DNA of 37,342 nt. Source: Bacteroidaceae bacterium. Lineage in GTDB: Bacteria > Bacteroidota > Bacteroidia > Bacteroidales > Bacteroidaceae. The position numbers were made by a program, and so were the translations under genes. Numbering within the stretch: position 1 is the stretch's first letter; each line of letters opens with the position of its first letter. Of the stretch, positions 7,557-15,721 are shown one piece after another. Below the pieces are notes generated by a model that saw only the letters and a program-made list of their open reading frames with translations, did not search any database and was not told where the DNA came from. The stretch is taken from positions 1-37,342 of the forward strand of contig JAFXDL010000078.1 of assembly GCA_017516265.1 (NCBI GenBank), in the 5' to 3' direction.

Positions 7557-9086
7557 ATGGCAAAAAGATTTTATATCAGCTTGTTGGCCGTCATTTGTAG
7601 CCTGTCTCTTATGGCGGGTCGTCCCGCTCGGGTGATTATTACCGCCGGGCAATCCAATACCGATGGCCGATGTCCTAATGCTGAATTGCCTGCATACATT
7701 AAGGCTTTGGCCAAAGACACCACCACCTGTCAGCGTGGTGCATACAGTTTTTGTCACATCTCTCAAAATCGGACGGATGGTCAGTTCGAACGTTTTTGGC
7801 CCCAAGCAACCAAACAGGGAGTAGAGAATTCGTGGGCATACGATGCTGTTACCTATTTGTGGCTTGACCAAATGGTCCGCGATCCTTTTTATGTAATCAA
7901 ATGGGCTGTAGGCGGAACTTCCGTAGCTGTTGATAAAGATGCTGATAATAGTGCTCATTGGAGCGCCAATAAGGCATGGTTGAAGCGTACTCGTAGTACT
8001 GCTGAAGGTGGTCGCTCGCTCCTTTTGTCCCTTACCCGGCAGATTGATGCTTGTATTGACAATACCCTTTCTTCATTGAAAGATGGTTATCAGGTTGATG
8101 CCCTCCTTTGGCACCAGGGTGAAAGTGACTATAGACAAGGAAAGGCTTATTATAAGAATCTGAAGGCGGTCTTTGCCTACATCCGTCGTCATCTGACCGA
8201 AAAGACGGGTAAGGATTATTCTCAGTTGCCTGTCATTATGGGAACCATTGCCCGTAGTAACAAATGCTATAGTGCGGAGGTTGAAGAGGCTATGAAACGG
8301 TTGGCTGACGAAGATGATAATTTATACCTGATTGATATGAGCCAAGCTGGTCTTCAGCGCGACCGTTTGCATTTCGATGCGAAAGCTGCTGAATACTTGG
8401 GCATACAGGTGTATGACCGCCTGCTGAAGGTGGCTTATGCCCCCGAGGGAGTACAGACAACAGAAGAGGGACCTTTGGCCGGCAAGCGCATAGCTTTCCT
8501 GGGAGACAGTTATGTCCGTAATCATCGGGAACCCGCCATGCTCACCTGGCAATACAAATTCGCCCGCAAGCATGGTATGACCTACTTCAACTACGGACGC
8601 AATGGCAGTAACGTGGCTTATAACAGTAAGCAATGGGGACCGGCCATGTATGTGCGTTACAAAGATTTGCCTGAACAGCTTGATTATGTAGTCGTAGTGG
8701 GTGGACACAATGACAGTGCCGGTTTGCCTCTTATTGGAGGCATTGAGGTATATAAGAGTCGTTTGGCTGAATTGTGTGAAGGGTTGATAACCCGCTATCC
8801 TGCCGCACAGATATTCTTCTTTACCCGTTGGACTGCTCCCGACTTTATTGGAAGCGATTTTGAGAAAGTGGTAGATGCCACGTTGGAAGTTTGTGGCAGT
8901 TATAGTATCCCAGTGTTTGACAGTGCCCGCCAGGGAGGTATCTATATAGGTAATGAAACTTTCCGCAAGAAATTCCTTCAACCCAAGAAAGGAAACACCG
9001 ATACGGCTCACCTCAATGCACGCGGACACGACCGTTTCCTTCCTGTGGCAGAGTCTTTCCTGTTGCAATATATGCCGGTTAAGTGA
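7557..9086 (+). CDS. Secreted two-domain SGNH esterase (SASA-like carbohydrate acetylesterase plus second SGNH domain)
   Basis: Starting at ATG 7557 (10 bp after proB) gives a clear signal peptide, MAKRFYISLLAVICSLSLMA; the longer in-frame start at 7524 would bury it. In the first domain S33 lies in AGQSNTDGR, LLWHQGESD is near 184, and D269/H272 lie in DRLHFD, as in SASA/DUF303 acetylesterases. The second domain begins near 310 with FLGDSYV (S318), then VVVVGGHND near 379, and ends with DTAHLNARGHDRF (D482, H485). Both triads look complete, so both halves may be active. Likely periplasmic or surface removal of acetyl groups from glycans. Its place between proB and proA is odd and suggests insertion into the operon. 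Confidence 0.8.
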   Translation: MAKRFYISLLAVICSLSLMAGRPARVIITAGQSNTDGRCPNAELPAYIKALAKDTTTCQRGAYSFCHISQNRTDGQFERFWPQATKQGVENSWAYDAVTYLWLDQMVRDPFYVIKWAVGGTSVAVDKDADNSAHWSANKAWLKRTRSTAEGGRSLLLSLTRQIDACIDNTLSSLKDGYQVDALLWHQGESDYRQGKAYYKNLKAVFAYIRRHLTEKTGKDYSQLPVIMGTIARSNKCYSAEVEEAMKRLADEDDNLYLIDMSQAGLQRDRLHFDAKAAEYLGIQVYDRLLKVAYAPEGVQTTEEGPLAGKRIAFLGDSYVRNHREPAMLTWQYKFARKHGMTYFNYGRNGSNVAYNSKQWGPAMYVRYKDLPEQLDYVVVVGGHNDSAGLPLIGGIEVYKSRLAELCEGLITRYPAAQIFFFTRWTAPDFIGSDFEKVVDATLEVCGSYSIPVFDSARQGGIYIGNETFRKKFLQPKKGNTDTAHLNARGHDRFLPVAESFLLQYMPVK

Positions 9087-9090
9087 TTGG

Positions 9091-9150
9091 CGTCTTGTAG
9101 CTCGTAGCTGAAACTCGTAGCTCAAACATCGGCATTAACTCCTAACGAAA
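9091..9150. repeat. CTCGTAGCT microrepeat tract before proA
   Basis: Three imperfect copies of CTCGTAGCT/CTTGTAGCT are followed by ATCGGCATTAACTCCTAAC. A related tract in inverse orientation (TTAGGAGTTAAAGGAGTTAG) lies at 13204-13223, upstream of the DUF4301 gene. Confidence 0.55.
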
Positions 9151-9165
9151 AAGATAATTTGTAAA

Positions 9166-10407
9166 ATGAAAGAGATTTTTGAACAAGTGCAGGCTGCCAG
9201 TCGCGAACTGGTGATGTTGGATAACGACCGCATCAACGAAATCCTGCTGGCTGTGGCCGATGAGGCCGTGGCGCAAACTGACTATATTTTGGCAGAAAAT
9301 GCCAAGGATTTGGCTCGTATGGATGAGTCCGATCCAAAGTACGATCGTTTGAAACTCACTGCTGAACGCATCGAGGGCATAGCATCCGATATGCGTAAGG
9401 TGGCCCAGTTGCCCAGTCCTTTGGGGCGGGTACTGAAGCATCATGTGTTGCCCAATGGCCTTGAACTGACTCGCGTAAGTGTACCCTTCGGAGTTATAGG
9501 CATCATCTACGAAGCCCGTCCGAATGTAAGTTTTGATGTCTTCTCGCTCTGTCTCAAGAGTGGCAATGCTTGTGTCTTGAAGGGAGGAAGCGATGCTGAT
9601 TGTTCTAACCGGGCTATTGTGGGTGTCATCCATGGTGTACTCAGCCGCTTTGGTGTAAATCCCCATGTGGCAGAGCTTCTTCCTGCTACTCGCGAGGCTA
9701 CGGCTGAAATGCTTCACGCCAACGGCTACATCGACCTTGTCATTCCGCGTGGAAGCAGCAATCTGATTAACTTTGTTCGTGCCAATGCTACTATCCCTGT
9801 TATTGAAACAGGAGCCGGTATCTGTCATGCTTATTTTGATAAAGCGGCTGATTTGGAAAAAGGAAAAGCCATTGTGAACAATGCCAAGACTCGTCGGGTA
9901 AGTGTGTGCAACGCCCTCGATTGTCTGGTCTTGCACGAAGACCGATTGGTGGATTTACCTGCTCTGTGTGCACCTTTGTCACAATGTAATGTGCTGATTT
10001 ATGCTGATGAGCCAGCTTATGCAGCTTTGCAGGGAAACTATCCTGCAGAACTGTTGAAACCTGCTACTCCTGAGAGTTTTGGCACCGAGTTTCTTTCTTA
10101 CACCATGGCAGTCAAGGCTGTGCCTACCTTGGAAGCTGCTCTTGAACATATCCGTCTCAACAGCTCCAAGCATAGCGAGTGTATCATCACTGAAGATGAG
10201 GCTACGGCAGACCGTTTCCTTCGCCTCGTAGATGCCGCATGTGTCTATGCCAATGCGCCCACCTCGTTTACCGATGGTGCCCAGTTTGGTCTTGGTGCCG
10301 AGATTGGTATCAGTACCCAGAAACTCCATGCCCGTGGTCCCATGGCTTTGGAGGAAATTACCTCTTACAAATGGATTATCAAGGGAAATGGGCAGGTGAG
10401 GAAATAG
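9166..10407 (+). CDS. proA: Gamma-glutamyl phosphate reductase
   Basis: ProA reduces glutamyl-5-phosphate with NADPH to glutamate semialdehyde, the second step of proline synthesis. The 413-aa length is normal. Family landmarks are the [17 protein letters not shown] segment near 105-121, the LKGGSDA loop near 138, the catalytic Cys in [13 protein letters not shown] near 249, and HSECIITED near 341. The start is ATG 9166. The TAG stop lies in the left terminus of a hairpin doublet repeat, so the 3' end of the gene adjoins repeat DNA without visible damage to the protein. Confidence 0.95.
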   Translation: MKEIFEQVQAASRELVMLDNDRINEILLAVADEAVAQTDYILAENAKDLARMDESDPKYDRLKLTAERIEGIASDMRKVAQLPSPLGRVLKHHVLPNGLELTRVSVPFGVIGIIYEARPNVSFDVFSLCLKSGNACVLKGGSDADCSNRAIVGVIHGVLSRFGVNPHVAELLPATREATAEMLHANGYIDLVIPRGSSNLINFVRANATIPVIETGAGICHAYFDKAADLEKGKAIVNNAKTRRVSVCNALDCLVLHEDRLVDLPALCAPLSQCNVLIYADEPAYAALQGNYPAELLKPATPESFGTEFLSYTMAVKAVPTLEAALEHIRLNSSKHSECIITEDEATADRFLRLVDAACVYANAPTSFTDGAQFGLGAEIGISTQKLHARGPMALEEITSYKWIIKGNGQVRK

Positions 10408-10542
10408 ACTCTCCCCCTGCCCCTCCCTGTGAGGGAGGGGAGTGAAATGATTTGTAAAGAGATGAAGGAAATAATTAATAAATATAATAATAAGTAAAGA
10501 CTATCCCTACCCCTCTCTGGGAGGGGTAGGGGTGGGTCTATT
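10403..10542. repeat. REP-type hairpin doublet between proA and argF'
   Basis: The terminal inverted repeats are AATAGAC (10403-10409) and GTCTATT (10536-10542). The left hairpin is CCCCTCCCTGTGAGGGAGGGG (10420-10440). The right is CCCTACCCCTCTCTGG with its inverse GAGGGGTAGGG (10505-10531). An AT-rich spacer separates them. It overlaps the proA stop and ends just before the argF' start, so both hairpins would be in the mRNA. Confidence 0.75.
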
Positions 10543-10548
10543 AAGATT

Positions 10549-11502
10549 ATGAAGAACTTTACCTGTGTGCAGGATATCGGCCCGTTGGATGCTGCCCTGC
10601 AAGAAGCTTTTGAGATTAAGAAAGACCGTTTCAAATATGTAGAGTTGGGACGCAACAAGACGCTGATGATGATTTTCTTCAACAGTAGTCTCCGTACTCG
10701 TCTCAGTACCCAGAAGGCTGCTCTCAACTTGGGCATGAATGTCATTGTCCTCGACATCAATCAGGGGGCTTGGAAGTTGGAGACCGAGCGTGGTGTCATT
10801 ATGGATGGTGATAAGCCTGAACACTTGTTGGAGGCCATTCCTGTAATGGGTTGCTACTGCGATGTTATCGGTGTGCGTTCCTTTGCTCGTTTCGAAAATC
10901 GTGATTACGATTACGAAGAGGTTATCCTCAACCAGTTCATCAAGTACAGTGGCCGTCCTGTCTTCTCTATGGAGGCTGCAACCCGTCATCCGCTCCAGAG
11001 CTTTGCTGATTTGATTACAATCGAGGAATACAAGAAGACGGCCCGTCCGAAGGTTGTGCTTACTTGGGCACCTCACCCCCGTCCACTTCCGCAGGCTGTG
11101 CCCAACTCTTTTGCTGAGTGGATGAATGCGGCAGATTACGATTTTGTGATTACTCACCCCGAGGGGTACGAACTTGATCCTAAGTTTGTGGGCAATGCTC
11201 GTGTGGAGTACGATCAGATGAAGGCTTTTGAGGGAGCTGATTTCATCTATGCCAAGAATTGGGCTGCTTACACGGGGGATAATTATGGACAGATTCTTTG
11301 CAAGGATCGTGCTTGGACTGTAAGCGACCGCCAGATGGCTGTCACGAACAATGCCTATTTCATGCATTGCCTCCCTGTTCGTCGCAACATGATTGTGACT
11401 GATGAAGTGATTGAGAGTCCGCAATCAATTGTTATTCCTGAGGCTGCCAATCGCGAGATTTCCGCTACGGTCGTATTGAAGCGATTGATTGAGGGAATGT
11501 GA
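10549..11502 (+). CDS. argF': N-succinyl-L-ornithine carbamoyltransferase (ArgF')
   Basis: The enzyme transfers carbamoyl phosphate to succinylated ornithine in the Bacteroides variant of arginine synthesis. The 317-aa protein has the carbamoyl-phosphate loop SSLRTRLST (46-54), the HP segment EAATRHPLQS, and HCLPVRR near 275. Residue 90 is proline (GDKPEHLLEA). In the known Bacteroides fragilis enzyme Pro90 marks succinylornithine specificity, where acetylornithine enzymes have Glu. It follows proA through a hairpin doublet and is probably in the same transcript, linking two glutamate-derived pathways. Confidence 0.92.
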   Translation: MKNFTCVQDIGPLDAALQEAFEIKKDRFKYVELGRNKTLMMIFFNSSLRTRLSTQKAALNLGMNVIVLDINQGAWKLETERGVIMDGDKPEHLLEAIPVMGCYCDVIGVRSFARFENRDYDYEEVILNQFIKYSGRPVFSMEAATRHPLQSFADLITIEEYKKTARPKVVLTWAPHPRPLPQAVPNSFAEWMNAADYDFVITHPEGYELDPKFVGNARVEYDQMKAFEGADFIYAKNWAAYTGDNYGQILCKDRAWTVSDRQMAVTNNAYFMHCLPVRRNMIVTDEVIESPQSIVIPEAANREISATVVLKRLIEGM

Positions 11503-11556
11503 TAGAGATGTGGGTGGCCACAAATAAGAAGATGTGTCGAATTGCGGCCATTCCAA

Positions 11557-11635
11557 AATTTTAGGCGCAGATTACGCGGATTTCACGGATTTATAGTATA
11601 ATTTTATCCGTGTAATCCGCGTAATCCGCGCCTAA
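11557..11635. repeat. Long hairpin of the GGATTACGCGGATTACACGG family, copy B
   Basis: The left arm (11557-11590) and right arm (11606-11635) pair almost perfectly over about 30 bp around a 15-nt loop, ending in GCGCCTAA. It lies between convergent argF' and DUF4301 genes and could end transcription in both directions. Confidence 0.85.
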
Positions 11636-11650
11636 TTTCTTTTATATACC

Positions 11651-13162
11651 TTATTGATGCTGTTCGCGAAGCAGGTCGTTCACCGTCTTCACTGGGTTGA
11701 ACGTGCCGAGGCTTACCTCCACAAAGATAGTGTTCCAATCGCTCATGGCACCATTCCACAAGCCGGGCAGTTCAAGAGCTTTCAGTTCGCGTCCGCTCTT
11801 GCTCTTGTAGCTGATGAAGCCGGTAGCCTTGTCAACGTAGCGTGTCAGGTCGAACTTCTCGCCCTTGTAGTTCTTCACCGCACAAACGAGGTCAACGGGG
11901 TTGAAGTGGGTGCCTTGTTCAAACATGGCCTTCTTCTCAGGGTCGTTCATGTCAATCTGTGAACTTTCAAGAATTTGCAGGCTCACGGTACCATCCTGGT
12001 TGTATGCCAAGAACGGACCTCCACCGGGTTCGCCCACATTCTTTACCATACCGCACACGCGCATGGGGCGGTTCAGCTTGCTCTTCAGATAGATGACCAG
12101 TTCGGCATCTTCCAGATTCTTGATGTCGGCCTTGCGGCAAAAGAGCTGCTGCTGTACGAAGCGGATGATTTCCTCAATCTGCTCCTGAGTGTACTTGCCG
12201 CTATCCAGCAGTTGCAGATATTCGAATGCCTGCTTCTGAAGGGTCACGAGCACACCTGCCAACAGGTTCTTGTAAGTCACAGTCTCGTCTTTCAAGCGGT
12301 CGGGCACCACGTTGTCGATGTTCTTGATGAACACGATGTCGGCATCCAAGTCGTTCAAGTTCTCAATCAGTGCACCATGTCCGCCGGGACGGAAGAGGAG
12401 CGAACCGTCTTCGTTGCGGAAAGGCTTGTTCTCCATGTCGGCCGCAACGGTGTCGGTCGAAGGTTTCTGTTCAGAGAAGCTGATGTTGTAGCTGATGCCA
12501 TACTTCTCGGCATACTTGGCAGCCTTTTCAGCCACGAGCGCTTCGAACAGGGCACGATGCTCGGGCGAAACGGTAAAGTGCACGTTCACCTGTCCGGTCT
12601 TTCCTGAAGCATACAGTGCACCTTCCACCAAGTGTTCTTCCAGCGGAGTGCGCGGGCCGTCTTCATAGTTATGGAACTTCAGCAAGCCTTTGGGAAGCTG
12701 TCCGTAGTTGAGTCCGGCGCTTTCAAGCAGAGCAGCCACCACAGCCTTGTATTCACCATTGGCCACCAATGCACCGATGCCCTTGCCCGTGTTCTTTTCA
12801 CAGGCAGCATTCAGGTCGGCATAGAAGGCAAAGCGGGTGATGTTGTCGAAGAACTTCTTCTCGAAGTCAGTGGTCGGTTCGTTGTTCGCTCCGCCGAGGA
12901 ATTCAAAGAGGTTCTTGAACATGCGGCTTGCAGCACCCGATGCGGGTACGAATTTCACGATAGTGGCTTCACCTTTCTTGTACTCTTCCCACGCGGCCAG
13001 ATATCCGGCCTGTTCGGGAGCAATGATGCCTTTGCCGATAGATGCGGCGGCTTCCAGTTTCAGATAGGGAAAACCTTTTTCAAAGCTGGCCAGTTGGTCA
13101 GCAATCTGTGCCTCAGAAATACCTTTCTTGGCCAGTTGGTCTTTGTCTTGAGGTGTCAACAT
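11651..13162 (-). CDS. DUF4301 family protein
   Basis: This 503-aa protein matches the Bacteroidetes DUF4301 family in length and in segments I recognise: FVPASGAASRMFKNLFEFL near residue 70, RPGGHGALIENLNDLDADIV near 258-277, and FIKNIDNVVPDRLK just after. The GASRMFK and D-x-D-like stretches are reminiscent of sugar nucleotidyltransferases, but no function is established. It has no signal peptide or membrane segment, so it is cytoplasmic. A minus-strand promoter at 13301-13308 gives a leader of about 130 nt containing AT-rich and GAGTT microrepeats. It is divergently arranged with the relA-type gene. Confidence 0.88.
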   Translation of the reverse strand: MLTPQDKDQLAKKGISEAQIADQLASFEKGFPYLKLEAAASIGKGIIAPEQAGYLAAWEEYKKGEATIVKFVPASGAASRMFKNLFEFLGGANNEPTTDFEKKFFDNITRFAFYADLNAACEKNTGKGIGALVANGEYKAVVAALLESAGLNYGQLPKGLLKFHNYEDGPRTPLEEHLVEGALYASGKTGQVNVHFTVSPEHRALFEALVAEKAAKYAEKYGISYNISFSEQKPSTDTVAADMENKPFRNEDGSLLFRPGGHGALIENLNDLDADIVFIKNIDNVVPDRLKDETVTYKNLLAGVLVTLQKQAFEYLQLLDSGKYTQEQIEEIIRFVQQQLFCRKADIKNLEDAELVIYLKSKLNRPMRVCGMVKNVGEPGGGPFLAYNQDGTVSLQILESSQIDMNDPEKKAMFEQGTHFNPVDLVCAVKNYKGEKFDLTRYVDKATGFISYKSKSGRELKALELPGLWNGAMSDWNTIFVEVSLGTFNPVKTVNDLLREQHQ

Positions 13163-13168
13163 GGTTTT

Positions 13169-13287
13169 TAATTATGAATTATTAATTATGAATTATGACC
13201 TTTTTAGGAGTTAAAGGAGTTAGCGCCGAATGTTTGGCTTACATCTATTGGATTCTTCACTCTTCACTCTTCGTTCTTCACTTTTTT
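13169..13287. repeat. Microrepeat tracts in the leader of the DUF4301 gene
   Basis: Three low-complexity tracts sit side by side: two copies of TTAATTATGAATTA (13169-13198), GGAGTTAAAGGAGTTAG (13207-13223) and repeated CTTCACTCTTC units (13255-13285). The last type recurs near 18673-18700 and, in inverse form, at the end of the HAD gene (about 35990-36027). Confidence 0.6.
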
Positions 13288-13300
13288 ACTAAAATGCGTT

Positions 13301-13308
13301 CAAAAGTA
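13301..13308 (-). promoter_or_regulatory. -7 box for the DUF4301 gene
   Basis: The minus strand reads TACTTTTG here, a match to TAnnTTTG. No clear TTG is found 19-21 bp upstream. It is divergent to the relA -7 box 43 bp away. Confidence 0.45.
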
Positions 13309-13350
13309 CAAAAAGTTCTTTTCCTTTTATCATAAATGGGAGAAAAAATG

Positions 13351-13358
13351 TAACTTTG
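13351..13358 (+). promoter_or_regulatory. -7 box for the relA-type gene
   Basis: TAACTTTG matches TAnnTTTG and ends 21 bp before ATG 13380. It overlaps the in-frame TTG at 13356, which argues against that TTG as the start. Confidence 0.5.
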
Positions 13359-13379
13359 ACCTCAAAATTCAATGTCGAT

Positions 13380-15617
13380 ATGGAAGAACAGACATTTTTT
13401 ACCACCTCCGAAAGGATTTTGTTGGTATCGATATACCGCAAGTTGATGCGTATTGCAGGCGACAGTTTGCAACCCGGTGACGTGCCTTTGTTGAAGGGTT
13501 GTCTGACCCGTTGCATCGAGGCAAATGCCTTGTCGCGCGACAACTTCGGACTCAATCCCATCGTGAAGGATTTGCAGACATCGCTCATCGTGGCCGACGA
13601 GATAGGTATGCGTCGGGCATCGTTGCTGGCCATCATGCTGCATGGTTGTGTGCAGGGTGGGGTAGTGACCACCGACGAGGTGAAACGCGACTTTGGCACC
13701 GACGTGGCCACCATCATCAACGGACTGGTGCGCATCAACCAGCTCTACGAGAAGAGTCCGGCCATCGAGAGCGAGAACTTCCGAAACCTCCTCCTCTCCT
13801 TTGCCGAAGACATGCGCGTCATCCTCATCATGATTGCCGACCGTGTGAACCTCATGCGTCAGATTCGCGACGTGGACGACGAGGAAGGTCGCCTTCGCGT
13901 AGCCAACGAAGCGGCTTACCTCTATGCTCCGCTTGCCCACAAACTGGGCCTGTACAAGTTGAAGTCCGAACTGGAAGACCTCTCGCTCAAGTACACCGAA
14001 AAGGAGATGTACTACCACATCAAGGAGAAACTGAATGCCACCAAAGAGGCCCGCGACCGCTACATTGCCGCCTTCATAGGCCCCATCGAGGAGAAACTCA
14101 AGGAGGCTGGCCTCCATTTCCACATCAAGGGACGCACCAAGAGCATACACTCCATCTATCAGAAGATGAAGAAGCAGAAGACCACGTTCGAGGGCATCTA
14201 CGACCTCTTTGCCATCCGTGTCATCCTCGATTCAGAAGTGAAGAAAGAGAAGATGGAATGTTGGCAAGTCTATAGCATCGTCACCGACATGTACCAACCC
14301 AATCCCAAACGCTTGCGCGACTGGCTGAGTGTGCCCAAAAGCAATGGATACGAAAGCCTCCACATCACCGTGCTGGGACCCAATAACACATGGGTGGAGG
14401 TGCAGATACGCACCGAACGCATGGATGTAGTGGCCGAACGCGGATTGGCAGCCCATTGGCGTTATAAAGGTGTGAAGGGTGAAACCGGACTTGACGAATG
14501 GCTGACCTCCATCCGCGAAGCATTGGAAAATGTCGATTGCGACAACCTCAAGGCGATGGACCAGTTCAAGATGGATCTCTACGAAGACGAAGTCTATGTC
14601 TTCACCCCCAAAGGCGACCTCTTCAAACTGGCTAAAGGAGCCACCGTGCTCGACTTTGCCTTCCACATCCACACCAACGTGGGCAGCAAGTGTGTGGGCG
14701 GACGCATCAATGGAAAGAATGTGACCATACGCCAACGCCTGAACAGTGGCGACACGGTAGAGATACTCACCAGCAATTCGCAGACACCCAAGACGGGATG
14801 GCTCGACATTGCAGCCACCTCGCGTGCCAAGACGAAGATTCGCCAAGCACTGAAGGAGATAAGTAGCCGGCAGGCCGAGTTTGGCAAAGAGACCTTTGAG
14901 CGCAAGCTGAAGAACCGCAAGCTCGACTACGACGAACCCGTCATGATGCACCTCATCAAGAAAATGGGATTCAAGGAGGTGAACCCTTTCTACCAGGCCA
15001 TTGCCGACGAGCAGCTCGACATCAACGAGGTGGTCGAACGCTATGTGGCACAGCTCAAGTATGAGACCGACCCTCTGCAACGTGCCGCCGAAGAAGGCCC
15101 TGTGCGCAGTGCCGACACCTTCAACTTGCGACCCGATGAAGAGTTGCAGAGCCGTCAGAACTTCAACAGCGATGTGCTCGTCATCGACCGCGGATTGAAG
15201 GGCATCGACTTCACCCTGGCCAAGTGCTGCAACCCCATCTATGGCGACGACGTCTTCGGCTTCGTCACCTCCGGTGGAGGCATCAAGGTGCACCGGTGCG
15301 ATTGTCCCAATGCTCCACAGCTTCGCGAGCGCTTCGGCTACCGCATCGTCAAGGCCCGTTGGGCAGGCAAGAATGCCGGTTCGCAATACGAAATCCGCCT
15401 CCGTGTGGTGGGACACGATGATATAGGTATTGTCAACAACATCACCTCCATCATCTCCAAAGAGCAGCATCTCATGCTCCGTGGCATCTCCATCGACTCC
15501 TACGACGGTCTCTTCTCAGGCACCCTCACCGTCATGGTGGACGACACCTCCAAGCTCGAACAACTCATCAAGAAAATCCGCACCGTCAAAGGTGTGAAGC
15601 AGGTGAGCAGGTGCTGA
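13380..15617 (+). CDS. relA: RelA/SpoT family (p)ppGpp synthetase with degenerate HD domain
   Basis: Begins at ATG 13380 (745 aa), since the upstream TTG lies in the promoter. The order is HD-like region (about 50-200), synthetase (about 240-370), TGS (about 400-465, DEVYVFTPKGDLFKLAKGAT), conserved-Cys region (AKCCNPIYGDD near 615) and ACT. The synthetase motifs are intact: GRTKSIHSIYQKM, YDLFAIRVIL, NGYESLHITVLGP, VEVQIRT. The HD box that normally reads LLHDxxEDT is LHGCVQGGV here (H88, G89), so the metal-binding Asp and the following Glu-Asp are missing. I infer a synthetase-only enzyme making (p)ppGpp in the stringent response. The HD-degenerate form fits a RelA-like role. Confidence 0.92.
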   Translation: MEEQTFFTTSERILLVSIYRKLMRIAGDSLQPGDVPLLKGCLTRCIEANALSRDNFGLNPIVKDLQTSLIVADEIGMRRASLLAIMLHGCVQGGVVTTDEVKRDFGTDVATIINGLVRINQLYEKSPAIESENFRNLLLSFAEDMRVILIMIADRVNLMRQIRDVDDEEGRLRVANEAAYLYAPLAHKLGLYKLKSELEDLSLKYTEKEMYYHIKEKLNATKEARDRYIAAFIGPIEEKLKEAGLHFHIKGRTKSIHSIYQKMKKQKTTFEGIYDLFAIRVILDSEVKKEKMECWQVYSIVTDMYQPNPKRLRDWLSVPKSNGYESLHITVLGPNNTWVEVQIRTERMDVVAERGLAAHWRYKGVKGETGLDEWLTSIREALENVDCDNLKAMDQFKMDLYEDEVYVFTPKGDLFKLAKGATVLDFAFHIHTNVGSKCVGGRINGKNVTIRQRLNSGDTVEILTSNSQTPKTGWLDIAATSRAKTKIRQALKEISSRQAEFGKETFERKLKNRKLDYDEPVMMHLIKKMGFKEVNPFYQAIADEQLDINEVVERYVAQLKYETDPLQRAAEEGPVRSADTFNLRPDEELQSRQNFNSDVLVIDRGLKGIDFTLAKCCNPIYGDDVFGFVTSGGGIKVHRCDCPNAPQLRERFGYRIVKARWAGKNAGSQYEIRLRVVGHDDIGIVNNITSIISKEQHLMLRGISIDSYDGLFSGTLTVMVDDTSKLEQLIKKIRTVKGVKQVSRC

Positions 15618-15632
15618 GAAATCCTTGTGTAA

Positions 15633-15713
15633 GTGTCGAAAAATGTGCTCGCCCCCTTGTTCTATATGCAGATTTTTGTATATTTGCATCGCATTTATGT
15701 GTCGAAAAATGTG
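15633..15713 (+). promoter_or_regulatory. Promoter of the DUF4143 ATPase flanked by 15-bp direct repeats
   Basis: TTG (15657-15659), 19 bp, TATATTTG (15679-15686) is a good Bacteroidetes promoter. GTGTCGAAAAATGTG occurs identically at 15633-15647 and 15699-15713, once upstream of the -33 element and once in the leader, in the same orientation. This arrangement suggests paired binding sites for a regulator or for the ATPase's partner; that is inference. Confidence 0.65.
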
Positions 15714-15721
15714 GTTTGGAT

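Noticed and set aside
14232..15470. Long minus-strand open frame opposite the relA-type gene
   Set aside because: The sense strand encodes recognisable synthetase, TGS and ACT domains; the antisense product shows no family feature.
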